Source of the DNA: Bdellovibrio sp. ZAP7
GTDB taxonomy: Bacteria > Bdellovibrionota > Bdellovibrionia > Bdellovibrionales > Bdellovibrionaceae
DNA length: 64,000 bases
NCBI RefSeq assembly: GCF_006874645.1
Contig: NZ_CP030082.1
Location: 2,728,001-2,792,000 of the forward strand
Reading direction: 5' to 3'
Shown here in pieces: positions 10,066 to 18,006 of this stretch. Within the stretch, counting starts at the first letter, position 1; each line of letters begins with the position of its first letter. The notes under the pieces are model-generated. The model was given only the letters and a program-made list of their open reading frames with translations, was not told where the DNA came from and did no database searches. Position numbers and translations under genes: made by a program.

Positions 10066-11783
10066 TGAGAGGGGCCGTTGATATTGTGTTTGACGATAAA
10101 GTAAGATAAATCATCGATTAAACCTGACTGCCCACGCCACTCATTGGTATCTTTCTTAGCCATGTTCAAAATCGCATCAGCCGCAAAAGAGTCATTCGTC
10201 ACTTTTGTCAAAACTTTCAAAATCCGTCTTTCTTCAAAGGCCTTGTTTTCGCTATTCACGATGTCTTTAAGACCATCAGAATAGAACAAGAAGACACTGC
10301 CTGCTTCAAACGATAAAGACGTTTCCGTGAACTCCGCATCCAAGCTTTCACCCAGGCGAGGCCCGTTGACGGCCTCAAAGACATTTATATCGGTACGTTT
10401 CATACCATCTCGCGGAGTAAAGTAATACGTCGGCTCGTGGCTGGCATTACAATAAGTCATAGTGTTATCACGCTTATTGAAAGCCGCGATCAAGCACGTC
10501 ATATTCAAAGCCCCGCGAGAAGTTTCAAACACCGCGCGATTCATCGCTTGCATCAATTGAGCGGGCCCCTGCAGGTTGGATTTAAAACTTGCCACGACGG
10601 CACACGCCGCGGACGTAATTAGAGCGGACTGCAGCCCATGCCCCGTCACGTCGCAAATACAAACAATAAAGTGGTCTTCCGTTTCAACATAAGTCCACCA
10701 GTCCCCACCACATTGACTTGCAGGTTCATAAAAGCCCGCAAATTGGTAGCGACTGTTTGAATAGATATCCAGAGGAAAGAATTTGCGCTGCAGATCTGAA
10801 GCCAGGACCATTTCGGCATCGATACGCGCCTTTTCCTCGTGCACGGACATAAGCTGCTTGATATGAGTCACCATATCATTGAAAAGTCCGGCCAACTGCC
10901 CGACTTCATCTTTTGAGCCCACTTCAAGATGCACATCCATTTGCCCGGCCCCGAAGTTCTGCATAGCATTTCTTAAGCGCACCACACTGCGGATCAAGGC
11001 GCCCGAAGCAAATAACGCTGCCATAATCGTGATCAACATCAAGGCTGCGGCGAAAATAATGCCACGATAAACGAAGAAATACGCTGCACGCTCTGGCGCC
11101 GATCTTGCCGTCATCGAGATGATTAATAAAGATTCATTGGGAATACGGTAAAAATTCAAAAGGTACGTTTCACCATCGCGTTTGTCTTTGATCTCAACTC
11201 GGCCCTTTTCAAAGCTGTTATCAAAGATTTCTTTAACGCCATTACCGACAATAGACATAAGTTCCCGGCCAATCGGGAATCCCGGAGGTCCAGCGATCAC
11301 GTAGCCATCATACCCCACCAGGATGTTTTCGCTGATTCCGCGTTCCGCAAAGTAGGTCTCAAGACGACTGCGATCAAAGGCAAAAAGCTCATAGCTGTTT
11401 TTAAGCTTATGGCAATAGGTATAAACCATGCGGCCTTCAATTTCGATCCAAGTGATGCTGCGAAGGCCTGAACACATAGCCGCAGCATAGGTTTTAATGA
11501 TGCTGATGGCCTCGTCTTTTTGTACTCGACCAGCCACATCTAAAACATTATTCATTGCCGTATCCACGTGCGCAACGAACAATGCCTCTTGTGGGTCGTT
11601 CTTCATACGCATCAGATTTAAATCAATCTGGCTGGCAATGTATCGCGACTGAAGCTGATTCCACTCATATACGAAAGCTTTTTTATCATCGACGAAGGTG
11701 ACAACCGATAGACTTAAGAATACCAACAAACAGATTGTTGGTAAAAGAACCATCCCCAATAAAAGTTTAATTCTAAAGCTCAT
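10062..11783 (-). CDS. Membrane HAMP-SpoIIE (PP2C-type) serine phosphatase
   Basis: The product has 573 residues. Topology reads as a transmembrane helix at about 7-30, a periplasmic sensor region at 31-235, a second helix at 236-260, then HAMP at about 261-315 (including EVGQLAGLFNDMV). The SpoIIE/PP2C catalytic domain spans about 345-570. Metal-binding acidic motifs are present: GGDWW (Asp361), CDVTGHG (Asp378) and FYSDGLKD near residue 510. Such RsbU/SpoIIE-type enzymes dephosphorylate anti-sigma-factor antagonists or similar Ser/Thr phosphoproteins after sensing an external signal. No partner STAS or kinase gene is nearby, so the target is unknown. The periplasmic region resembles a Cache-like sensor only by position. 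Confidence 0.9.
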   Translation of the reverse strand: MSFRIKLLLGMVLLPTICLLVFLSLSVVTFVDDKKAFVYEWNQLQSRYIASQIDLNLMRMKNDPQEALFVAHVDTAMNNVLDVAGRVQKDEAISIIKTYAAAMCSGLRSITWIEIEGRMVYTYCHKLKNSYELFAFDRSRLETYFAERGISENILVGYDGYVIAGPPGFPIGRELMSIVGNGVKEIFDNSFEKGRVEIKDKRDGETYLLNFYRIPNESLLIISMTARSAPERAAYFFVYRGIIFAAALMLITIMAALFASGALIRSVVRLRNAMQNFGAGQMDVHLEVGSKDEVGQLAGLFNDMVTHIKQLMSVHEEKARIDAEMVLASDLQRKFFPLDIYSNSRYQFAGFYEPASQCGGDWWTYVETEDHFIVCICDVTGHGLQSALITSAACAVVASFKSNLQGPAQLMQAMNRAVFETSRGALNMTCLIAAFNKRDNTMTYCNASHEPTYYFTPRDGMKRTDINVFEAVNGPRLGESLDAEFTETSLSFEAGSVFLFYSDGLKDIVNSENKAFEERRILKVLTKVTNDSFAADAILNMAKKDTNEWRGQSGLIDDLSYFIVKHNINGPSH

Positions 11784-11832
11784 CGAAATTATTTTCTCAA
11801 CATATTATGGGTTAGGCAATATCATCTGACCT

Positions 11833-12606
11833 GTGACCAATAAACGCTCAGAACTTATCCTTAAATTGTATGGCGTCTTTTCAGGATTTCTGATCCTTTA
11901 TATTGCCTATTACTTTGCGACTCATACAAGTCCAATAAAACAAAAGAACTCTCCAGATGAGAATAAGAAGTATCCCGTTATCGGCAGAATCGTATTTCTA
12001 GACGGCGACGTTCGCATCCGTATGGCAGGAGAACTGCTTTGGCTTCCGGGTAAAGAAAACGACCTCATTCACGACAACGACAACGTCTTTACTGGCACGA
12101 ATGGCAAAGTTCACGTTTATCTGACTCAACAGACGAATCTTTATATTTCCAAAGACTCCCTGGTTCGCATCACCCGTCGCAACAATCTGAACACCATACA
12201 TTTAGATGAGGGCCAGGTTCAAATGTCCTCCGGCACCGACGAGTCTGCGGTTCTTCAAGTGAACGATCGCTCTCGCCTCCTTAAACTGACCGGTGTCGAA
12301 GAAAAAATCTCTTATCAAGGCGAACGCAGTCGGCAACGCCAGCAAAAAGCTAAACTGGCCGAAGCTCCCCAAGAATCTTTCTCGACCGCGCAAAGTGAAG
12401 TTCCTCAGGACCAAGGCCCATTGGGACCTGCTCCAAGTGATGAAGTCGAGGAAATAGCTGCAACTACAGAAAAAGTCGAAGAAAAAAAAGTTGATCTCGA
12501 CGACGAGACGACGATGAGCTTTATTATTTGGCTTTCCATTGGCTATGGAGTCTTCTCGCTCCTTGCCGTGAAAGAGTTTTTGGCTATGCGAAAAAACGAA
12601 AGCTAG
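11833..12606 (+). CDS. FecR-like membrane protein
   Basis: The product has 257 residues and starts at GTG, divergent from the phosphatase gene. It has a transmembrane segment at about 10-29 and a beta-rich region at about 46-150. That region resembles a FecR domain: GRIVFLDGDVRIRMAG, then TGTNGKVHVYLTQQTNLYIS, then DEGQVQMSSG. An acidic/Gln-rich linker follows, and a second hydrophobic helix lies at about 228-247. FecR domains elsewhere sense or scaffold in the periplasm. This gene lies 170 bases upstream of the motor-like operon and shares its orientation, so it may belong to the same envelope system, but that is inference. The Shine-Dalgarno is weak, so the GTG is not certain. Confidence 0.7.
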   Translation: MTNKRSELILKLYGVFSGFLILYIAYYFATHTSPIKQKNSPDENKKYPVIGRIVFLDGDVRIRMAGELLWLPGKENDLIHDNDNVFTGTNGKVHVYLTQQTNLYISKDSLVRITRRNNLNTIHLDEGQVQMSSGTDESAVLQVNDRSRLLKLTGVEEKISYQGERSRQRQQKAKLAEAPQESFSTAQSEVPQDQGPLGPAPSDEVEEIAATTEKVEEKKVDLDDETTMSFIIWLSIGYGVFSLLAVKEFLAMRKNES

Positions 12607-12720
12607 ATAGAGCTTCAATTCTACTCCCATAAACTCAAATTCATTTTTCAAAATACTTTGGAGTCAGTGATGGGTTCCATAGCTCACATTTGAAAACAAT
12701 CTCTCCTTTGGTCCACTGTG

Positions 12721-12743
12721 TAAAAGCTCGGTTAAGCCGATAG
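12721..12743 (+). promoter_or_regulatory. Weak sigma-28-like promoter motif before the motor-like operon
   Basis: GCCGATAG at 12736-12743 matches seven of eight bases of the FliA -10 consensus, and TAAA occurs at 12721-12724. The gap between them is 11 bases, whereas the consensus needs about 15, so the -35 assignment is poor. It lies about 35 bases upstream of the first start codon of the stator operon, which is why it is recorded. Confidence 0.25.
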
Positions 12744-12777
12744 ATCCTGAGAGGAATTTTGCTTTTCGGAGGAAACA

Positions 12778-13386
12778 ATGGCATTGAACTGGAAGCTTCT
12801 TATTGCAACTTTATTGTTGGGCGCATGCTCATCAAAACTAGTTGTACAAAGCGAGCCATCCACTGCAGCCGTGTACATCTCCGCGACTGGCAAAGCCGAT
12901 CGCGTAAAAGTTGGCGACACTCCCCTTGAGTTGACGGAGATGCAGATCGCTGAGACTTTGAAACTAAGCCCTGAATCTTCGAACTGGGTTGAATTCTCCT
13001 TTGAAAAGAAAGATCACGAAGCGAAAACAATCATGCTCCCGTCCAATCGCTGGGGCGAAATGACTCGTATCGTGAAAGTAAAGTTAAAACCTTCAGATGA
13101 GGCTTCAACGACAGCGACGAAGATTTTGAAATACTTCTTCAATGCTAAAAAATTCGTAGAAACTCGTCAGTTTGAAGCTGCACATCAGGAAGTCGACAAA
13201 GTTTTGGCTATCGACAGCCAAAATTCTCAAGCGATGACCATGAAAGCTGGCATCTACTATTTGCAAAGCAATATCGACGAAGCTCGTAAGCTTTATAAGA
13301 AGGCTTTAGAGATCGATCCGGGCTCCAGTGACGCGATTAAAATGTTAGAGAAAATCCAGCGAGATCAGGGAGGAACCGTCGAATGA
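12778..13386 (+). CDS. PEGA/TPR lipoprotein of the motor-like operon
   Basis: The product has 202 residues. The start is fixed by a strong GGAGGAAAC site just before the ATG. The signal ends LLGAC, so Cys17 should be lipidated. Residues 20-105 form a PEGA-like beta domain (VVQSEPSTAAVYIS; VKVGDTPLEL), a module common in periplasmic, surface-layer-type contacts. Residues 117-200 contain tetratricopeptide repeats (ARKLYKKALEIDPGSSDAIKML). The gene overlaps the next one by four bases (ATGA). Co-transcription with the rotor-like fusion and motAB suggests a periplasmic scaffold or peptidoglycan/outer-membrane contact for that machine, which is inference. Confidence 0.85.
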   Translation: MALNWKLLIATLLLGACSSKLVVQSEPSTAAVYISATGKADRVKVGDTPLELTEMQIAETLKLSPESSNWVEFSFEKKDHEAKTIMLPSNRWGEMTRIVKVKLKPSDEASTTATKILKYFFNAKKFVETRQFEAAHQEVDKVLAIDSQNSQAMTMKAGIYYLQSNIDEARKLYKKALEIDPGSSDAIKMLEKIQRDQGGTVE

Positions 13387-15233
13387 GGTTGATTCTTCTC
13401 CTGCTCGTTTTGTTCACATCTCAATTCGCATTCGCCCAGGCCACAAACCTGGCATCTGACGTTGTGACTAAGCGTAATAACATTGAAAACGAAGTTCGCC
13501 GCAACCTGGAAGACTTGATCTCGACTCGATTGGAGAAAAAGACTTTCAATGTGGCTGTTCGTGCCCAATTAAGCCCTATTCAACCTCCTAAAAAAGAAAA
13601 AGAACCAGAGGCTGACAAGCTTCCGGAAGGCATGGACATTGGCTCCATCGACGTTCGTAACGTCGTTGATTCCTATGAAAAGAAAATCGAAGAATTAAAG
13701 CTTAAAAAAGAACAGCTTAAAGAAGAGAAGCAATTCCAAATTTCTTCGTTAGAAGTGTTCGTGGGCCTGGATACTCAAGCTTACCCTGAATCCTATGCCA
13801 AAGAACTCAATAAGTGGCTACAAGACCGTTTAACGAAAGACTATGGCAAAGTTGCCAAAGCAACGGTTGGCAAAATCAATCCTAAAATTGAAAAACCAAA
13901 AGATCCGATCACTGGTAAACCAGAAGCGACGCCAGAAACTTGGGCACAAATGCTACGCAAATGGGCCCCCGTCATCGCGGCGGGACTTTTGGCATTGGCA
14001 CTATTCATCATGGGTCTTTTGCTAAGATCTGGTATGAATTCAATCGCTTCTGCACAAAAACCTCTGACCATTGAACAAAAAGGTGAATTGGCCATTGAAG
14101 GTACCGGTACAGACGCTTTGGGCGGTGGTGACGAACAAGAGCTTCTTCCTGCGCCAGTGAGTCGTCTTGCCAGCGAAGAACTTGATATGATGATCAAGAA
14201 AATTGCGTTCGTGTGCATGGAGATCGGTGCCAGAACCAATGAATTGATCAAAGTTTGGATTGATGCGAACGAAGAAGGCTTTGCAAAAACAGCCTTGCTC
14301 GTGGATTGCTTGATCACGGCACGCGAAAAAATCATGAAAGAAACTGGTGCGATGGCAGCTTTGCGCATTCCATTGGAACAAGACATGATTTCTAATTATG
14401 AAGAACATTTGGCAGAGGCCTATCGCAATGTGGGTATGATGGATGATCCTGAAAAGTTAAAAATGCTTAAGGGCATCTATTGGGATTTGATCAGTGTTCG
14501 TACGTTGGGTATCCAATCTTTGCGTCGTCCATTCGACTTCTTGAATCAGGCGGCTCCGTCTGACGTTAAAGAGCTTTTGGATCACCAACCGGATGATACC
14601 CGCGCTTTAGCTATGATGTATCTTCCTAAAGAAACGCAATCCGATCTATTAACCAGCATGGATGAGTTTAACAAATTGAATACGATCCGTAGCATGTTAT
14701 TGAATGCCGAAGTTGATGTTAAGAAACTTTGGGATCACGATACGAGTGTGAAAGTGGTTGTTGAGTCGCAACAATCTAAAGAACAAACTCGTCTGGTCAA
14801 TCTCTTCCCAAGAACATTGGAAGCGATCCAAACTCTTACTCCAGTCGACGAGATTACGACTTTACGCAAAGTTTCCCCATCGCTTCCTATGGATGGCCGC
14901 AACTTGAAACACAATTATCTGACGTTGGCCTTTGTTGATGAATGGAAACCAGACTATCTCCGTCGCTTGACGCAAATTGCGACGGCGGAAGAAGTTCTAA
15001 ACTTGATTCGCGTGATCCCTCAAGCACAAGAGGCGATCCTGGCTCAGTGTCCTCCAATGATGAAGACAATCTTGTCAGACGATTTGAAACTGAGCTCAAA
15101 AGTGGATCTGAACGTTCAAAACCAAAAAGTAAAAGCTTTGAAAGCGAAATGGGCGAAACTTATCCAGTCAGAGAACATCACGATCGCGCGTCTGTATGTT
15201 GATCGTGAGATGGGAGAAGCAAATGTCGCTTAG
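13383..15233 (+). CDS. FliF-like/FliG-like rotor fusion protein
   Basis: The product has 616 residues. A signal peptide (about 1-18) is followed by a periplasmic part. Residues 33-65 resemble the FliF ring-building segment (IENEVRRNLEDLI... then VAVRAQLS). A charged coiled coil lies at 97-117, and residues 118-165 give a second FliF-like strand/helix (ISSLEVFVGLD). A transmembrane helix spans about 194-214. The cytoplasmic part begins with ELIKVWID (287-294), which recalls the FliF tail that docks FliG. Residues 394-430 resemble FliG middle domain (LLDHQPDDTRALAMMYL in place of the EHPQ motif). Residues 530-600 resemble the FliG C-terminal motor domain. Homology is judged by eye and is distant. 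The gene sits between a lipoprotein and motAB, so a rotor-like partner of these stators is the simplest reading. Confidence 0.72.
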   Translation: MRLILLLLVLFTSQFAFAQATNLASDVVTKRNNIENEVRRNLEDLISTRLEKKTFNVAVRAQLSPIQPPKKEKEPEADKLPEGMDIGSIDVRNVVDSYEKKIEELKLKKEQLKEEKQFQISSLEVFVGLDTQAYPESYAKELNKWLQDRLTKDYGKVAKATVGKINPKIEKPKDPITGKPEATPETWAQMLRKWAPVIAAGLLALALFIMGLLLRSGMNSIASAQKPLTIEQKGELAIEGTGTDALGGGDEQELLPAPVSRLASEELDMMIKKIAFVCMEIGARTNELIKVWIDANEEGFAKTALLVDCLITAREKIMKETGAMAALRIPLEQDMISNYEEHLAEAYRNVGMMDDPEKLKMLKGIYWDLISVRTLGIQSLRRPFDFLNQAAPSDVKELLDHQPDDTRALAMMYLPKETQSDLLTSMDEFNKLNTIRSMLLNAEVDVKKLWDHDTSVKVVVESQQSKEQTRLVNLFPRTLEAIQTLTPVDEITTLRKVSPSLPMDGRNLKHNYLTLAFVDEWKPDYLRRLTQIATAEEVLNLIRVIPQAQEAILAQCPPMMKTILSDDLKLSSKVDLNVQNQKVKALKAKWAKLIQSENITIARLYVDREMGEANVA

Positions 15234-15801
15234 ATCATTGCTCCTTTCTTTATTGGTCACCTTCGCTATCGCACCAGCGGCTCACGCGGGATTCCGTGTA
15301 GCCGGTGGTTTGGGTTTAGGGTCGACGACAACCAGCAATGAGATCTCTGAGGACGAAGGCCCTCTGACGATGCTTATTTCTGTGGACTATGTTTATCACT
15401 CGAAGTTGCTTCTGGGCTTTGAACACTTGCGGTCCTTGTCTATGAGCCCTCCCGCAACTTCGAATGCATTTTCTGGGTTGTATTTTCAATGGTATTGGAA
15501 TGCAGTTCCGACACCTTACTTGACCGCCGATAAAATGAATACGAATGAAATCATATTCCGAGACATCGGATATTTCTGGGGAACCGGCGTGGGCATTGCC
15601 CAATCAGCGAATCTTCCCGATGCAGAAGGAAAAACCTCGAATGCGGCAGGCTTTTACCTCTCCCCTCGCGTCGGTGCTGATTTACAGCTGACTGGCAAGA
15701 TGGGTGCGCGCGGCGAGTTCATCATGGCAACGACGGTGATCGGCACAGGTACGATCACATCGATGTCCTTGATGGGTTCCTTGTATTTTAGTTTTAATTA
15801 A
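15223..15801 (+). CDS. Small outer-membrane beta-barrel of the motor-like operon
   Basis: The product has 192 residues. The start at 15223 is preferred because GGGAGA lies seven bases upstream and a clean signal peptide follows, ending AAHA. The in-frame ATG at 15196 would place 9 residues before it. The gene overlaps the end of the rotor-fusion gene by 11 bases. Alternating strands (FRVAGGLGLGST; LTMLISVDYVYHSKLLLGFEHL; GFYLSPRVGADLQL; MGSLYFSFN) ending in Phe-Asn indicate an eight-strand-type barrel. It could supply the outer-membrane end of the assembly encoded by this operon. No enzymatic motif is visible. Confidence 0.78.
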   Translation: MSLRSLLLSLLVTFAIAPAAHAGFRVAGGLGLGSTTTSNEISEDEGPLTMLISVDYVYHSKLLLGFEHLRSLSMSPPATSNAFSGLYFQWYWNAVPTPYLTADKMNTNEIIFRDIGYFWGTGVGIAQSANLPDAEGKTSNAAGFYLSPRVGADLQLTGKMGARGEFIMATTVIGTGTITSMSLMGSLYFSFN

Positions 15802-15816
15802 TTAAGGAGTACGGCA

Positions 15817-16605
15817 ATGAATTTATCAGCACTATTAGGTCTTTTGATGGCCTTCTCGGTTATGATCGGAGCGATGGTCACATCGACTGATAAAGCTAAG
15901 ATCTTCTTGGATGCGCATGCCTTTGTCATCGTTATCGGTGGTACAATCGCAGCCAGCCTTCTAAGCTTCTCTGCTAAAAAACTCCTGGCACTGGGCAAAG
16001 TGTTCTTTAAAAGAACCCTGGGTAAAAATGACGACATCAACGTAGCCGTCAATGAGATGGTGGACCTGGCGAAAGGCTATCGCGAAAACGACAACTATCT
16101 TCGCGACAAACACGCGAGCTTAAAAACTCCATTTTTGAAAGAAGCGATCGGCATGTTGAACGAAGGTGCCATCGACACAGATCAAATGGATAAAATCCTG
16201 AATAAACGCGCCCACAACATGGCTCACCGTCATGAAGAAGATGCTGAGATCTTTAAAGCTCTGGCAAAGTTCCCTCCTGCCTTCGGTCTATTGGGTGCGG
16301 TTATCGGTATCATCTCTTTGATGGCGAACATGGGGGGCGCTGATGCCGCTCAAAAAATGGGCCCTTCGTTTGCGATTGCCTTGGTTGCGACTATGTACGG
16401 TATCGCGGTAGCAAACTTTATCTTTTTGCCACTGGGTGAGAACTTGGCAAAAGCCAATCGTATGGATCAAATCATCCGTCAAATGGTGATCGATGGATTT
16501 AAATTAATCCGCGATAAAAAGCATCCTATCGTAGTTGAAGAAAGCATTAAGAGTTACCTGCTTCCAAGTGAACGCGGTGAATCTGCGAATAAGAAAGCGG
16601 CTTAA
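15817..16605 (+). CDS. motA: MotA-type stator proton-channel subunit
   Basis: The product has 262 residues, close to usual MotA length, with an AAGGAG ribosome-binding site. Four hydrophobic helices are visible (about 1-20, 32-52, 152-172, 183-206). The large cytoplasmic loop between helices 2 and 3 holds the region that contacts FliG, with Arg131 and Glu140 as candidates for the conserved charged pair. The channel prolines are present: FPPAFG (Pro153/Pro154) and FLPLG (Pro205). MotA and MotB together couple ion flow to torque on a rotor. Two bases separate it from motB. The neighbouring rotor-like fusion, instead of flagellar genes, is unusual. Confidence 0.93.
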   Translation: MNLSALLGLLMAFSVMIGAMVTSTDKAKIFLDAHAFVIVIGGTIAASLLSFSAKKLLALGKVFFKRTLGKNDDINVAVNEMVDLAKGYRENDNYLRDKHASLKTPFLKEAIGMLNEGAIDTDQMDKILNKRAHNMAHRHEEDAEIFKALAKFPPAFGLLGAVIGIISLMANMGGADAAQKMGPSFAIALVATMYGIAVANFIFLPLGENLAKANRMDQIIRQMVIDGFKLIRDKKHPIVVEESIKSYLLPSERGESANKKAA

Positions 16606-16607
16606 TT

Positions 16608-17366
16608 ATGGGTTTGCGTAAGAATAACCTTAAAGCGGTGCCAGTGCCGGAAGAGCAAAAACCTCTTCACGAGCGCTATCCGGAACTCAATGATGATCAT
16701 GAGTCCCAACCGCCGATTGTTATCAAAAAAGAAGAGGGCGAGGGTCCTTGGATCGTCAGTTACGCTGACTTGATGACATTGCTGATGGGTTTCTTTGCGA
16801 TGATGTACTCGATGTCAAAGCCCGACGTCGCAAAATTGGAACAAGCTAAGAAAGCCAACACGGAAAGATTCGGCGGCCATTACGAAGAGCCTTACAAGGA
16901 TTTAGAAAACGCCTTGAAGAAAACTTTGAAAGCCAACGGACTTGAAAAACAAGTGCAAATTGAATCCGGTTACGATGGCGTGACAATGACTTTCACAGGC
17001 ACTCTGTTCTTTGAAAGTGGTGACTTCCACGTTAAGGAAGAAGCCGTCAACATCGTCAACAAATTGGCTGGCACCATTCAAAAAGACGCCAAAGGTTATA
17101 ACATCAAAATCGAAGGCCATACGGACAGCGCACCCATCTCCCACCCTATTATCGCAAGTAACTGGGAACTTTCGGGACTTCGTGCCGCCCGTATCGCTCA
17201 GCTTTTTGAAACCAATGGTTTTGCAAGAAAACAGCTTTCGATGATTGGCATGGGTGATACCAAGCCGATTGTTCCGAATGAAAATACGGACGGCACTCCG
17301 AATCTGGAAAACCGATCCAAGAATCGCCGGGTTGTGATTAAGGTCTTTAAAGAAGTAACAGAATAA
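16608..17366 (+). CDS. motB: MotB-type stator subunit with OmpA/peptidoglycan-binding domain
   Basis: The product has 252 residues. A roughly 45-residue cytoplasmic tail precedes the single transmembrane helix (about 47-68). WIVSYADLMTLL supplies the essential proton-carrying aspartate (Asp54). A plug/linker region follows, and residues about 130-248 form an OmpA-like peptidoglycan-binding domain (KIEGHTDSAP; NWELSGLRAARI; NRSKNRRVVIKV). It anchors the MotA/B complex to the cell wall. It directly follows motA and is the last gene before a strong bidirectional terminator. All residues needed for a working stator appear intact. Confidence 0.94.
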   Translation: MGLRKNNLKAVPVPEEQKPLHERYPELNDDHESQPPIVIKKEEGEGPWIVSYADLMTLLMGFFAMMYSMSKPDVAKLEQAKKANTERFGGHYEEPYKDLENALKKTLKANGLEKQVQIESGYDGVTMTFTGTLFFESGDFHVKEEAVNIVNKLAGTIQKDAKGYNIKIEGHTDSAPISHPIIASNWELSGLRAARIAQLFETNGFARKQLSMIGMGDTKPIVPNENTDGTPNLENRSKNRRVVIKVFKEVTE

Positions 17367-17370
17367 AAAA

Positions 17371-17397
17371 AAGCCCGGTGATGAACCGGGCTTTTTC
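17371..17397. terminator. Bidirectional intrinsic terminator after motB
   Basis: A perfect 9-bp stem (AAGCCCGGT, 17371-17379, with ACCGGGCTT, 17385-17393) and a five-base loop is followed by T residues on the plus strand. On the other side an A-run gives U residues for the minus-strand transcript, so it can end both motB and the convergent small secreted-protein gene. Confidence 0.9.
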
Positions 17398-17407
17398 ATT
17401 TTATCAA

Positions 17408-17824
17408 TTAGTAAACTTCGTTTTCCCAAACAAGATTCACGATGAAAGAAATTGCCGACAAGTGGCAGTAAGCCGTTTCTGAACGTGCCATCGTCCCACC
17501 ATCTGCATCGAAATGCGCCTGGCAGCGCGCTTCCATAGTGCTTAGCAAGTCTTTATCAACTTTTGGCGGATTGAATTTAGCCAAGTTAGCTTCACATACA
17601 GCATAAGCACTTGCTGCCGTTCTCACGTCAAGGCTCGAACCCCAGGCACAAGCTTCCGCCAATTCTTTTGCTTCATAGCAATTTGAAGACTTTGAAATCA
17701 ATTCCTGAAATACAGCTGGTTGATTCAAGATATCGTTACCTTGAGCATCCGTGCACTCACGTGCCATTGCCATTGGAGTTGCTGCCAAAACCACTACTGC
17801 GATAAGAGCTTTCATAGAGTTCAT
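17408..17824 (-). CDS. Small secreted Cys-rich protein of unknown function
   Basis: The product has 138 residues from the ATG at 17824, which follows an AAGGAATT ribosome-binding site; the longer frame to 17878 adds a polar stretch that would spoil the signal peptide. The signal ends about AMA. The mature protein is about 120 residues, mostly helical, with six cysteines spaced CTDAQG, SNCYEAK, EACAWG, AVCEANL, ARCQAHF and AYCHLSA, suggesting disulphides. I recognise no family. It is transcribed towards motB and ends just beyond the shared terminator. Confidence 0.75.
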   Translation of the reverse strand: MNSMKALIAVVVLAATPMAMARECTDAQGNDILNQPAVFQELISKSSNCYEAKELAEACAWGSSLDVRTAASAYAVCEANLAKFNPPKVDKDLLSTMEARCQAHFDADGGTMARSETAYCHLSAISFIVNLVWENEVY

Positions 17825-18006
17825 GTATAATTCCTTTTTTTTGTTAGTTAGTTCGTTACATGAACGGATATGCCCCATTTCTTATTGCTCTGTATAATAG
17901 AAGGATTCGAATCTATCCGTCTAAAATTTGGAATTCTCACTTCAGTACGAGGCCACAGTCATTCAACAATTGATCCGTATTATGTATCCAGTACGGAGGT
18001 ACTCCT

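Noticed and set aside
15817-17366. Zorya-type defence (MotAB-like ZorA/ZorB)
   Set aside because: MotA has no long cytoplasmic tail, no helicase or nuclease partner (ZorC/D/E) is adjacent, and the neighbours are envelope proteins and a FliG-like fusion.
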